A stretch of DNA of 64,000 nucleotides, from positions 1 through 64,000 of the forward strand of contig NZ_JAQLEM010000011.1 in the NCBI RefSeq assembly GCF_028209885.1, given 5' to 3'. The notes beneath the pieces are model-generated. The model saw only the letters and a list, made by a program, of their open reading frames with translations, did not search any database and was not told where the DNA came from. The stretch is from Collinsella aerofaciens. Its GTDB lineage: Bacteria > Actinomycetota > Coriobacteriia > Coriobacteriales > Coriobacteriaceae. Below, piece after piece: positions 20,501-28,761 of the stretch. The number at the start of each line of letters is the position of its first letter. Positions within the stretch are counted from its first letter, which is position 1. The position numbers and the translations under genes were made by a program.

Positions 20501-23500
20501 GATCAGAATCGCCGTACGTCTTGGAGGCGTCCAAAGCGGAAACCGTGATCGCGAGCGGAGTGACCTCGAGTGTCACCTGGCCCTCAACCGCCGCGCCATC
20601 AATCGTGACGCGATAGTCGACCGTCACACTGCCGACATCCTTGATGCTGGGCGCAACGCTCGTCCAGCCGCCGTCAGCAGCCTTGTATTCAACGACGGAA
20701 CCTTCGGGCAGGGCCGAGGCATCGACAGAGTGGTCCTTGCCGTCATATTTGCCTGAGTAACCCTTAACAGCCAGGGCCGGAATCTCTACCGCGCCCGACT
20801 CGTGGCCGCACACGGAGCACTTCCCGTGCTTGGAGCCGGTCTCGGTAACCGTCGGCTGCTTGTCGATTGTCCATTCATACGCATGTTCGGCGTACATCTT
20901 AATTGTGATGGTCTCTTTATTGCCGGCAGTGTCCGTAGCCACGATTACATGCTCAGTACCGGCATCGCCTTCAGCGGCCTTAACCGTGTACCTTCCGTCC
21001 TTGCCAGCCTTGAGCTCCTTGCCGCTATCGGTAACCGTCACCGTCTCGTCGCGATCATCGAACACGTCAAACGAAACGCTCTCACAGTAGGCCTTATCTA
21101 CCCACAGGTCATAAATGGTGGGGGCGTAAGTGTCCACGTAGGTATAACGTTCTTCATCCCATTTGCCGCCGCAAACCCTGCAGACCTTTTGACGAACGCC
21201 ATCGGCCTCGGGCGTGGCGGGCGTAACGATCTCGTATTTCCACCTGCAGGGCTGGCGCTCCTGAGTCTTATTGCAATACTTGCAGACCTTAACGTGGCTA
21301 CCTTCGCCATTCGGCTTCCAAGCTGCATTGTCGGCAACAGCATGGGGTCCCGGCTCGATCTTGACCTCGGCATCGGCAGACGCATTGTGGTTGCTATCCT
21401 CGGCAAAGCGGACGTAATACGTTCCCGATTTCGCAAGACCGGTCAGCTTATCGTCAGACGTTATCTTCTGGTAGTCCTTGCTCAACTCGTGGCGGTATTC
21501 CATTTTCTTGGTGACGCCCGAGATGGAACCGTCATTACTTCTGCACGTAGTCCAATTATTGCCCACGAGCCCAGCCGGCGCCTCCTGGTCGGCCTTGGTA
21601 ATCTTCACGGTCGCCTTACCCGTAACGGTCAGGTAGTCAGATGCCGTCACGCGATAATTGGTCGTGTACTCGGCCGCATTGCGATAGGTCGGCTTATCCG
21701 TCGTCCAATCGCCACCGTCTTCGCGGTACTCGATTTTCATATCCGCCGGAACAGGGTCGTTCTTAACGTTGACCGTAATGCCGTGTTTTTCGCCGTCATA
21801 GGCACCCTCAAAGCCGGTGACCTCGAGGTCAAAACGCGCAACGTCAACAATCTCCCATTTGAGCGTCAGAACACTTGTGGTGCCGCCATCGGTCGTGAAG
21901 TTGCCCTTACCGATGACAATGCACTCGTATTGCCCTGGCTCGGTCTGCTTCAGTCCGGATTCACTTCGAGCGCTGAGCTCGTAATCCTTGCCCTCAACGA
22001 GATCGACCCACTCGCCGGCACCGTTCTTGAACTGTGCACTTTCAACGACAGGCTGATGCTCCTTGCCGTCATAGGCATACTTGCCCGCACCCTTACCGCC
22101 GTCTTTAAGAATGAACTTGTAGGATTGATTCTTGACCAAGTGACGCTGCGAAATCTCAAAAGACTTCTTGCCCTCGAGCGTCTGGCCAGAGGCAGTCTTA
22201 AAGCTCGTAACGACATAGTAGTAGCCGGCGTCCGTCGGGGCGCCCTTGAGCTTGGTGCCGTTTTTATATGCCTCGGCGTCCGCCTGAGACTTGCACTGAT
22301 ACCACGTGAATTCATCGCTGGCCGTTACGCCCATCTGCTCCAGATTCCACGCGCCGTCCTTATTCAAAGCAATCTTGACCGGACAGCCGTCATAGACAAG
22401 CTCAGTGCTCTGAGAGCTCGTTGCCTTGGACATGGAGAGCTTGTACGTGGCCGTCAGGTACTTTTTGGGCTTGCCGTCCTCGCCCATACCATATTCACAC
22501 TCGCCGTTGCGGAACGGGCCCACGCACGATGCACGAACGCCCAAACCGTCAGCTTCGACCTTCCACTTATGCTGATGAATGGTCTCGCGGAAGGTGAGGT
22601 CACCGTTAAGGTTCACGACCTCGTACTTGTCGGAGTTGTCGTCGTTCTCGGACGAGCCGTCAGGCACAACGCCTTCGATCTTGTTGGATTCGCAGGTGCC
22701 AAGGACACGCGACTTTACGCCATTACTGTCCGCGGTCTCCTCAATCGAGATCCAAACATTGTCTCCATAGCCTCCGCGTACGGAGAAGTCAGACGCGATG
22801 TTCAGCGCCGGAACGTTGGCATCGACACTCTTTTTCTTCGGGACATACAGGCTCTTGGCGGTTCCCGTAGCTTTATCAGCTTCAGTGTACTTGTCGCCAT
22901 AATTAGTATCGCCGGCGTGACTGTTCTTCCAGTAGCTCGCGATTTCCGGCGATCCGTTGAGGGTAAGGGTTCCGGCGGCGTATACCACGCACGTATTGCC
23001 GCGTGCACCATAGCGTTCAATCGTGCCACCGTTTATGTTGCAGCGAGCGCTTCGTGCAACATTGAGGGCATCGACTGTCAAGGTGCTGTCGGCCGAGCTC
23101 GAGCGCGTGCTGTGGAAGTTGTTCATCTCGCAGCTGTTGAGGTTGACCGTAGCGTTGGTGACACCCATCACGCCGGCGACAGCATAGGTATTAAGGATAG
23201 AGGAATTAGCAAAATAACGAGACGCTTCGACCGAGTTGTAACTCCTGTTCGTCTGCCTGACGCCCGCGTTCTCCCCATTGTGACCGCTGAAGCTGCAATT
23301 GTTGAACGTCGCCGTCAATTTTGCGACAGCGCTTCCGTCTTTAGGCATCTTGAAACTGCTGTTGCCATCGACGGAAACAGCACCATTGAAGTCTCCAGAC
23401 GTATCGTAGAACTCGCAGTCGGTAAAAGTCGCCGTGAAGGGGTTGATGTTGCCGCCAGTCGTATTCCGGCCTTCGCGAAAGAAATGTACGGGAACGGCAT

Positions 23501-24194
23501 ACTCTTGAGCATTGCCCGCTACCGCACCAGACTTGCCAGCATAGTCCTTAATCATCAGCTTACTGAAATTTGCAGACAGATTGCCCTTGGTGTTGCCAAG
23601 CGAAATCGCAGGCACCTTTTGTTCCATACTGCTGCTGTACCAGAGGGTGAGGTCTTGCGAATCATCGCCAATCCCCAGGCTAACCGAGATGTCACCCGAA
23701 GCATTTTTGTAGCCACCGTCGTAATATCGGTCGGTCAAAAACCCGCTTACGGACTGACTCCCTCCGCGCTCATCATGAAAGCTAATGATTGGATTATTGA
23801 CACCGATGAACTCAATATTGCTGCCCTGCTTGATGTTGAACAGCCATCGATTTTGACCTACCGACGAGTTCGTATAGCTGTTCACGTAGACCGTGCCATC
23901 GATGTAAATCCTTACAGGATTAATCCGAGTCGCATCCGGGGCGTCGATGGTATAGCCCGAAGTAGGCGTGACCTCACCCTTGGCGGTCTTAAGCACATAG
24001 CTACCCGGCTCAGTAATTTGAACGGGCTTGGTGCCGTCCTGCTTAAGCGACAGCACCTCGGCATTCACTCCGTCGGGCATGACCTGCGTCTCGGCACTTG
24101 CCACCGCTGGCGTTGCCACGAGCGCGCAGGCCACGGTGGCGATACCCAGTATGCGCGTCAACACAGTGCGCATCCCCATCTTCTTCTCCCTCAT
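17550..24194 (-). CDS. Giant sortase-anchored repeat surface protein (2,214 aa)
   Basis: Exported cell-wall protein, probably an adhesin. Start 24194 follows AAGGGG by seven bases. A signal peptide spans residues 1-35 (basic start, hydrophobic core, AVASAE). A right-handed beta-helix-like region follows (about 150-480; repeated Asn/Cys turns such as FTDCEFYD and FNNCSFSG). The rest is modular repeats, including two MBG-type units (DASKTYGDSDP near residue 1228, DASKTYGEADP near 1688). Two ~460-residue duplicated blocks carry CxxC pairs (CTVCGH, CTCGE, CRCGD). The C-terminus has an 11-Thr spacer, a Lys-rich stretch, LPQSG (about 2182), a hydrophobic span and RRA, which together form a sortase signal. 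No sortase is in the window. The divergent LytTR system may control it. Confidence 0.9.
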   Translation of the reverse strand: MREKKMGMRTVLTRILGIATVACALVATPAVASAETQVMPDGVNAEVLSLKQDGTKPVQITEPGSYVLKTAKGEVTPTSGYTIDAPDATRINPVRIYIDGTVYVNSYTNSSVGQNRWLFNIKQGSNIEFIGVNNPIISFHDERGGSQSVSGFLTDRYYDGGYKNASGDISVSLGIGDDSQDLTLWYSSSMEQKVPAISLGNTKGNLSANFSKLMIKDYAGKSGAVAGNAQEYAVPVHFFREGRNTTGGNINPFTATFTDCEFYDTSGDFNGAVSVDGNSSFKMPKDGSAVAKLTATFNNCSFSGHNGENAGVRQTNRSYNSVEASRYFANSSILNTYAVAGVMGVTNATVNLNSCEMNNFHSTRSSSADSTLTVDALNVARSARCNINGGTIERYGARGNTCVVYAAGTLTLNGSPEIASYWKNSHAGDTNYGDKYTEADKATGTAKSLYVPKKKSVDANVPALNIASDFSVRGGYGDNVWISIEETADSNGVKSRVLGTCESNKIEGVVPDGSSENDDNSDKYEVVNLNGDLTFRETIHQHKWKVEADGLGVRASCVGPFRNGECEYGMGEDGKPKKYLTATYKLSMSKATSSQSTELVYDGCPVKIALNKDGAWNLEQMGVTASDEFTWYQCKSQADAEAYKNGTKLKGAPTDAGYYYVVTSFKTASGQTLEGKKSFEISQRHLVKNQSYKFILKDGGKGAGKYAYDGKEHQPVVESAQFKNGAGEWVDLVEGKDYELSARSESGLKQTEPGQYECIVIGKGNFTTDGGTTSVLTLKWEIVDVARFDLEVTGFEGAYDGEKHGITVNVKNDPVPADMKIEYREDGGDWTTDKPTYRNAAEYTTNYRVTASDYLTVTGKATVKITKADQEAPAGLVGNNWTTCRSNDGSISGVTKKMEYRHELSKDYQKITSDDKLTGLAKSGTYYVRFAEDSNHNASADAEVKIEPGPHAVADNAAWKPNGEGSHVKVCKYCNKTQERQPCRWKYEIVTPATPEADGVRQKVCRVCGGKWDEERYTYVDTYAPTIYDLWVDKAYCESVSFDVFDDRDETVTVTDSGKELKAGKDGRYTVKAAEGDAGTEHVIVATDTAGNKETITIKMYAEHAYEWTIDKQPTVTETGSKHGKCSVCGHESGAVEIPALAVKGYSGKYDGKDHSVDASALPEGSVVEYKAADGGWTSVAPSIKDVGSVTVDYRVTIDGAAVEGQVTLEVTPLAITVSALDASKTYGDSDPALGWEVTKGKLVKDESLQGITVSRELGEAVRKDGYAVTVAQSEGANPNYKITFKDGTFTIGKRELAVTWDTTTEFTYDGEEHCPQAKLHNVVGDDNISAYVEGAKVKAGTYTAKITELTGDDAGNYKLPAEGLTCEFSIKKAPQGAPKVQATAETVSGKSDGKITGVDAKMEWRAKGSGEYQGVPDGVTEITDRAVGTYEVRYRADSDHDASSATEVTVNAGGKFVVTLPTKQIGYTITANPDELDWHGSTTLTVSIESGYFTDNDSYAVKVNNVVVTPDARGEFTVLNAESDLVVTVEGVRKHEAVNDKWLSDDNTHWHECTCGEKIDESAHTFEWVIDKAPTATEAGSKHQQCTVCGHALPAVEIPVAAIVGYSGEYDGAYHTVDATRLPEGATAQYSTDGKNWSPEAPKIKDVGTLTVSYKVTIDGTTAEGEVALEVKPRAITVTAQDASKTYGEADPVFTWAITSGELVESESLEGLEIEREDNDNVRDGGYALHLTQAKGANSNYNITFVDGVFTINQRLLTVTWGTSEFVYDGKEHCPEATLGNVIGKDDLGATVVGSQVEAGDSYQATLTALTGKAAGNYVLPTEGLTRGFSIKNAAQDAPVIQATAETVSGKRDGKITGVDATMEWRAKDAAEYQAVGKDVTELKDLAAGVYEVRYQAKANHDASPVTEVTVAAGRKLVVALPATQEGYSLTATATELDWHGAATLTMSIDSAYFAGKDYAVKVDGKAVELSDTGTFELKGVEHDVNVTVEGVLKHEPDGTGWAHDVTNHWHVCRCGDIIDKAGHTFEWVVDKPATVEAKGEKHQECTVCDEKGKTEEIAILKPVITDGKGQTMVVDAAKDLSFRSNAPLEFFQKVLVDDKEVAAENYVLTEGSTIVTLKASFLKTLGVGEHKLSVVSATGTAETTFTVAEAAKPAPGQTTTTTTTTTTTSKSKKKASKKTLPQSGDSAYAMAGAVLAAGVAALLLAWAMKRRA

Positions 24195-24243
24195 CACAGT
24201 TCCCCTTACCCCTATGCTTTCGCGATGTTCGTTATCACTTGGC

Positions 24244-24280
24244 GCCGGCGGTCGGCCTGATTCCCCGTCCGACCGCCGGC
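24244..24280. promoter_or_regulatory. GC-rich hairpin between the surface protein and the LytTR system
   Basis: Perfect 12-bp arms GCCGGCGGTCGG (24244-24255) and CCGACCGCCGGC (24269-24280) with a 13-nt loop, in the divergent promoter region. It could be an operator or lie in either leader RNA. A TTGACA at 24286-24291 with TATTGT at 24307-24312 is a possible plus-strand promoter, but the 15-nt spacing is short. Confidence 0.4.
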
Positions 24281-24436
24281 ATCGATTGACATGTGTATCC
24301 ATGGAGTATTGTGCGGTCGTCAAAACTGACGCCCTGCCGCTTGGCGCGAGTTGCACGCCTTGGGGCGCAAATGGGACACGCCTCCGCGGGCGGCGCGCAC
24401 CCAATGTGGCAAAATCGAACTACTAAGGGGGCTCGA

Positions 24437-25159
24437 ATGCTCAAGATTATCGCCTGCGACGACGACGTCGCTTTTCTAGATAGACTGCACCGGATGATCG
24501 ACCGCTGGTCGACCGAGACGAGCACGGCAGTCGACGTTGCGCTCGTCACGCGCGGCGAGGACCTGCTGGCCCGCCATGCCGCATCGCGTGCCGACATCAT
24601 TCTGCTCGACATGATCATGCCGCTCGTCAACGGCATGGACACCGCGCGGGAGCTGCGCCAATCTGACACCGCCGTGCGACTGGTGTTCCTCACCTCATCG
24701 CCCGAGTTCGCGCTGGAGTCCTATGAGGTCCGTGCCTTCGACTACCTGCTCAAGCCCGTAACGTACGAACGCCTGGCGCAACTGCTCGACGAGCTTTCGA
24801 GCATGCGACCCGCCGTGACCGATGAGCTCGTAACCAAAACGTCCTTTGGCTACCACGCCCTGCGCCTGTCTGATATCGAATATGCCGAGGCCCGCAACAA
24901 GCACGTGGTATTCCACCTGCGCGACGGGCGCGACATCGAGGCGCTCGAGCCGTTCCGCAACATCGAGGACCAGCTGGCCAAAAACGCAAGCTTCTTTAAA
25001 TGTCACCGTAGCTACCAGGTCAACCTGCGCAATATCGACCACTTCAACCGCACGGATATCGTCATGCGCTCGGGCGCTTGCATCCCGCTGGCGCGCAGCT
25101 GCAAGCAGGGTTTCCAGGATGCTTACTTTGCGGCACGGTTCGAGGGCGGGAGGCGCTAA
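24437..25159 (+). CDS. LytTR-family response regulator (240 aa)
   Basis: Receiver domain (about 1-125) with acidic pocket D8-D10, phospho-acceptor Asp58 (ADIILLDMIMP), and LLKPV near the end. It is followed by a LytTR DNA-binding domain (about 140-235; DIEYAEARNKHVVFHL ... FFKCHRSYQVNLRNI) of the AgrA/ComE type. Such regulators typically bind direct repeats upstream of virulence, competence or bacteriocin genes. The start at 24437 has GGGGG upstream. It overlaps the kinase gene by one base (TAATG). It is divergent from the giant surface protein, a plausible target (inference). Confidence 0.92.
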   Translation: MLKIIACDDDVAFLDRLHRMIDRWSTETSTAVDVALVTRGEDLLARHAASRADIILLDMIMPLVNGMDTARELRQSDTAVRLVFLTSSPEFALESYEVRAFDYLLKPVTYERLAQLLDELSSMRPAVTDELVTKTSFGYHALRLSDIEYAEARNKHVVFHLRDGRDIEALEPFRNIEDQLAKNASFFKCHRSYQVNLRNIDHFNRTDIVMRSGACIPLARSCKQGFQDAYFAARFEGGRR

Positions 25160-26436
25160 TGCTCCCCACGGCCGAGATGGTACTTTGGGCAATTCACCAC
25201 GCAACAACCCTGCTTTTTGGCGTTTTTGCCTCGGCGGCGCTCTGCGGTATCGAGATCAACCGGCCTCATGCGCTTGAGCTGGTGATGGTCGGCGCCGTAA
25301 CCGGATGCGCATTCGGCCTCGCCAATGCCGTCGGCGGCGAGCTTTTCGCCCGTCAGGTATATCCACTCGTCGTGCATCTGCCGCTCGTCATCTATCTGTG
25401 CGCGCGTTATCGCCTGAGCCCGCTGCTCGTTATGCTGGGCGTCACCAGTGCTTATCTGAGCTGCCAGTTCAGCAACTGGATGGGCATCGCCGCGCTCGCC
25501 GCCACCGACTCGCAAATCGCGTACTACGTGGCACGCATTATCACCACGGCCGTCGTCTTTGCGATCCTGCTGCATTGGGCAAGCGACATCGGTCCGCGCC
25601 TGGCGGTCAAAACCCCCACCGAGCTCGAGATTCTGCTCATCCTGCCGCTCGTCTATTACATCTTTGACTACGCCACCAACGTCTATACCACGCTCTTCCA
25701 CTCGGGCTCCGTGGTGACGGTTGAGTTTTTGGCGTTTGCGCTTTGCGCGTTCTACCTTATGTTTCTTGCTGTGTATCTGCGCGAATACGAGGCGAAGGAA
25801 ATCGCCGAGCGCGAGCGCTGGATGCTCGCAACCCGCGACAGCGCAGCCATCAAGGAACTCGAAGCTTGGCGCCAATCTGGACGCGAGCTTTCGGTCCTCC
25901 GCCATGACATGCGGCACTTCCTGCGCGGCCTTGCGGCTTTGATCGAGGAGGGCCACATCGACGAGGCGCTCGAACACATCGACGAACTCTGTGAGACGAA
26001 CGACCGCACCGCCGTGCGCCGCTACTGCGCCAACGACACGGTCAATATCGTGCTTTCGTCATTTAGCTCCGATATCAACCGAAACGGCATCACCGCCGAT
26101 TTGCGCGCCGCCGTACCCGAGAGCGTCCATGTAGCCGACGTCGATCTGTTTAGCGTGCTCTCAAACGCCCTGGACAACGCCATCGTCGCCGCGAGCGCCG
26201 CTCCCCAGGGCAAGCGATTTGTCGATCTGGACCTGCGTTGCGAGGACGGGCAACTGCTCCTTTTGGTCTCCAACACGTTTGGGCGCCCGCCGCGCATGGT
26301 CGACGGCATGCCCGTAGCCGGGCACACCGGACACGGCTTTGGAACCAAGAGCATTAAGCTTGCCGTCGAGCGCATGGACGGCAACTGCCAGTTTCGCATT
26401 CACGGCGACCGATTTGAGCTGCGCGCCGTGATGTAG
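25159..26436 (+). CDS. GHKL-type sensor histidine kinase (425 aa)
   Basis: About six hydrophobic segments fill the first ~200 residues. A dimerisation/H-box follows with His249 in VLRHDMRHFLRG, and then an AgrC/VirS-like HATPase domain with the N-box (SNALDNAIVAA) and the G-box (GHGFGTKSIKLAVERM). It is a partner of the LytTR regulator encoded immediately upstream, whose stop overlaps its ATG. AgrC-type kinases often sense peptides or membrane signals, but no precursor-peptide gene is evident nearby. No terminator is obvious after 26436. Confidence 0.92.
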   Translation: MLPTAEMVLWAIHHATTLLFGVFASAALCGIEINRPHALELVMVGAVTGCAFGLANAVGGELFARQVYPLVVHLPLVIYLCARYRLSPLLVMLGVTSAYLSCQFSNWMGIAALAATDSQIAYYVARIITTAVVFAILLHWASDIGPRLAVKTPTELEILLILPLVYYIFDYATNVYTTLFHSGSVVTVEFLAFALCAFYLMFLAVYLREYEAKEIAERERWMLATRDSAAIKELEAWRQSGRELSVLRHDMRHFLRGLAALIEEGHIDEALEHIDELCETNDRTAVRRYCANDTVNIVLSSFSSDINRNGITADLRAAVPESVHVADVDLFSVLSNALDNAIVAASAAPQGKRFVDLDLRCEDGQLLLLVSNTFGRPPRMVDGMPVAGHTGHGFGTKSIKLAVERMDGNCQFRIHGDRFELRAVM

Positions 26437-26496
26437 GGGCGCGACAAGCCGGCGCCGCGCTCGACCCGTCAGGACCGCCTTACCGGCTCCGGTCCA

Positions 26497-27072
26497 CTAC
26501 AGCGGCGCGGCTGCCGGGGTCAGCTGCTTGATGTATGCCCACATGCGCTGCTTGGCGGCTTTGTCAGTGAGCGCCGCCTCAAAACCGTCGAGCGCGAGCA
26601 CGCGACGACCCTGCACATGGGCGACCAAGCCGGGCTTGAGCATGGCGGTATCGAAGTCGTCGATTGCCACGAGCATGTCGGCATAGGTCTCGCGCATGGT
26701 ATCGGCCGCGCGATCGTCCAGCAGCAGAACTGCCTCGGGGTCCAAAGCCTCGAGTGCCTCGCGGAACAGCTCGCACGGCAGGCCCTCGCCTGTCGCAACC
26801 GCTCCGTCGCCCGCCCCGGCGACGCTCGCCAGCACGCAAAAATCCTCGGGCGCGTAGCCGATGGCACCGAGCGCCTTGCGCAGCGCGGCACCGTCTGGAC
26901 CGGCAGCCAGCTCGCCGCCCGCACGTTCGGCATCGTCTAAATCACCTTTTACCAGTACAATCGGCGAGCACGCGTTGCCCGCGATACGCACGCCGCGACC
27001 CGCGAGCGATGCGAGCTCCTGCTCGGTCGCCTGGGCGATAGCTTCTTTTTTCTGGCTTTGTGACGTGGGCAT
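26497..27072 (-). CDS. Degenerate uracil-DNA-glycosylase-like protein (191 aa)
   Basis: The overall layout resembles family-4 uracil-DNA glycosylases. A hydrophobic strand SPIVLVKGD is followed by an acidic/Gly stretch, then LRKALGAIGYAPEDFCVLASV, then a helix and LDPEAVLLLDDRAADTM. The family's catalytic and cluster features (GEAPG-type motif, four cysteines) are missing; only two cysteines are present. It may be a structural or DNA-binding relative without glycosylase activity, and the family match itself is tentative. The start at 27072 has TTGGAG upstream. Divergent from trxA. Confidence 0.75.
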   Translation of the reverse strand: MPTSQSQKKEAIAQATEQELASLAGRGVRIAGNACSPIVLVKGDLDDAERAGGELAAGPDGAALRKALGAIGYAPEDFCVLASVAGAGDGAVATGEGLPCELFREALEALDPEAVLLLDDRAADTMRETYADMLVAIDDFDTAMLKPGLVAHVQGRRVLALDGFEAALTDKAAKQRMWAYIKQLTPAAAPL

Positions 27073-27208
27073 GCGCTCTCCAATCGTTTGCGTGCCCACC
27101 ATTATATAAAAGAGCCGCCCGCGAGTGGTTGCATTGCGGGCCGTTGGGTATAAGCACGGTCGTACTGAGTTTTACGCGGCCGAGCCGCGTCGCACTATGG
27201 AGGTCACC

Positions 27209-27529
27209 ATGGCTGACATTAAGCAGATTACCCCCGAGAACTTCGATTCCGTCGTTAACAGCAGCCTTCCCGTGCTGGTTGATTTTTGGGCACCGTGGTG
27301 CGGTCCCTGTCGTTCGCTCTCGCCCATCGTTGACGAAGTGGCCGACGAGCTGGCCGGCAAACTTGCCGTCGCCAAATGCAACGTCGACGACAATCAGGAC
27401 CTGGCCATGAAGTTTGGCGTTATGAGCATCCCCACGCTGGTTGTCTTTAAGAACGGCGAGGAAATCGACCGCTCCGTTGGCGCGCTGCCCAAGGCCAGGC
27501 TGCAGGCGCTGCTTGAGAAGCACCTGTAA
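27209..27529 (+). CDS. trxA: Thioredoxin (106 aa)
   Basis: A small dithiol reductant of the cytoplasm. The active site WCGPC (Cys31, Cys34) lies in VDFWAPWCGPCRSLSPIVDE. The cis-proline segment MSIPTLVVFKNGE and the usual length confirm a canonical thioredoxin. The start at 27209 follows GGAGGT closely. No thioredoxin reductase is adjacent. A strong terminator lies 110 nt downstream. Confidence 0.97.
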   Translation: MADIKQITPENFDSVVNSSLPVLVDFWAPWCGPCRSLSPIVDEVADELAGKLAVAKCNVDDNQDLAMKFGVMSIPTLVVFKNGEEIDRSVGALPKARLQALLEKHL

Positions 27530-27640
27530 TACGCCGGTCATGTGCTGCCGTCCATGAGCGGTTTTGCGCCGCTCACCGGAGAGCCGGGCGCTGCGCCCGC
27601 GACCACGGATAGTATGGTAATCACAAACAGCCCCCAGTGA

Positions 27641-27678
27641 ACGGGTGCGGGTCAGACGGACTCGCACCCGTTTTCTTC
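27641..27678 (+). terminator. Terminator between trxA and the chaperone/FtsK operon
   Basis: Stem ACGGGTGCGGGTC/GACTCGCACCCGT (27641-27653, 27659-27671, one G-T pair) followed by TTTTCTTCATTT. It serves trxA, and the convergent operon end at 27707 could use it too. Confidence 0.8.
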
Positions 27679-27706
27679 ATTTGCCTAGTCTTTGCCACAA
27701 GTTTTG

Positions 27707-28738
27707 TTATGGATTTAAAAACTCAGATCCGATAGCACGTTCGTAAGACTGGATCGTTTCGGCATTTGCCCTCTCGATATCATTAAGCGGTGATGTCATC
27801 GCATCAAATTCCTCAGGCGAGTATATGCCTTCATACCATTCCTTATTGTTGAAATACTCTTGGATCTTCTCGTCCTTGAACTTGCGACCATGGCGTGCAT
27901 ATATTTCATTTCTTGCCAAGCAAAGCTCCCATGTGCTCATACCCATTTCTTTAATCTCCGCCTCGGTATAGCGCCGTGAGTCGCTTTCAGAAAGTAAGTA
28001 ACCGTCTACCGTCGAACTCTTCGCATCACAGTAATAGGAAAAGCTATCCATAACCTTATGTGATTGATCATCAATATATGACACGACAACCGTACGGCTA
28101 TCACCCGAATCGCTACCGAGCGTCGATCGATATGCGAGCTTGCAAACTCCGTCCGAACCAACTACAACACTCCGGGGGTTAGTCGAAGCCTGCTCACCGT
28201 TCGTACCCGCTTCTTTCAGGGACCAATTCTCCGGCTTCGACAACGCCTCTGTCGAAGAGCCGGTCACCTTGACATTCACCACCATCTCTGGAAACCCGGC
28301 GGAGTTATTTGATACCACTATTAATTCAGTTGCGCGCTCGTCGTCGGCCTCGTCCTTTTCATCTGAGTTTTCCGACTCAAACTCATCGGCGTCCGATTTA
28401 TACATCGTATGCTGATAGGTTTGAGTGAATTCTGGTGATGAGTGCCCGCCCCCGAATCGATTCCAAACATAAAAGCCGCCAACAATGATGGCGGCCACCA
28501 GGCCAATTATCACGATTTTATTTGAATCGAATCCGCCAGTTAACCCAATTGCTCTTTTACCTAGTTCGTTGCCAGAATCCTCCGCCGCTGCCCTCCCCTT
28601 CGCATTATCCTTGACATCGAATGGCATCCGCTCATTCTCTGTGGTCGACCGGCCCACGTCAGAAGATACTTTCGCAGCACAAAAGGGGCAGTAAACCGTC
28701 CCCTCTTCTATCTCTGCGTTACATTTGGGACACTTCAC
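27707..28738 (-). CDS. Zinc-ribbon, transmembrane, YARHG-domain protein (343 aa)
   Basis: Domain order: an N-terminal zinc ribbon (CPKCNAEIEEGTVYCPFC, residues 3-20) in the cytoplasm, a linker, one TM helix (IVIIGLVAAIIVGGFYVW, about 73-90), an acidic extracellular stretch, a beta-rich middle, and a C-terminal YARHG domain (LARNEIYARHGRKF ... KEWYEGIY). YARHG domains are extracellular in known proteins. The GTG start at 28738 follows AAGGGGAG; a TTG five codons earlier has no ribosome site. Last gene of the Hsp70/FtsK operon, 23 nt after the amidase. It probably acts at the outer face of the membrane or the cell wall. Confidence 0.88.
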   Translation of the reverse strand: MKCPKCNAEIEEGTVYCPFCAAKVSSDVGRSTTENERMPFDVKDNAKGRAAAEDSGNELGKRAIGLTGGFDSNKIVIIGLVAAIIVGGFYVWNRFGGGHSSPEFTQTYQHTMYKSDADEFESENSDEKDEADDERATELIVVSNNSAGFPEMVVNVKVTGSSTEALSKPENWSLKEAGTNGEQASTNPRSVVVGSDGVCKLAYRSTLGSDSGDSRTVVVSYIDDQSHKVMDSFSYYCDAKSSTVDGYLLSESDSRRYTEAEIKEMGMSTWELCLARNEIYARHGRKFKDEKIQEYFNNKEWYEGIYSPEEFDAMTSPLNDIERANAETIQSYERAIGSEFLNP

Positions 28739-28761
28739 TGTCTCCCCTTTCAATCCGTCTT

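Noticed and set aside
17418..24260. Several very long open frames on the plus strand opposite the surface-protein gene
   Set aside because: They are shadows of the strongly biased codons on the minus strand. No motif, signal or start site supports them.
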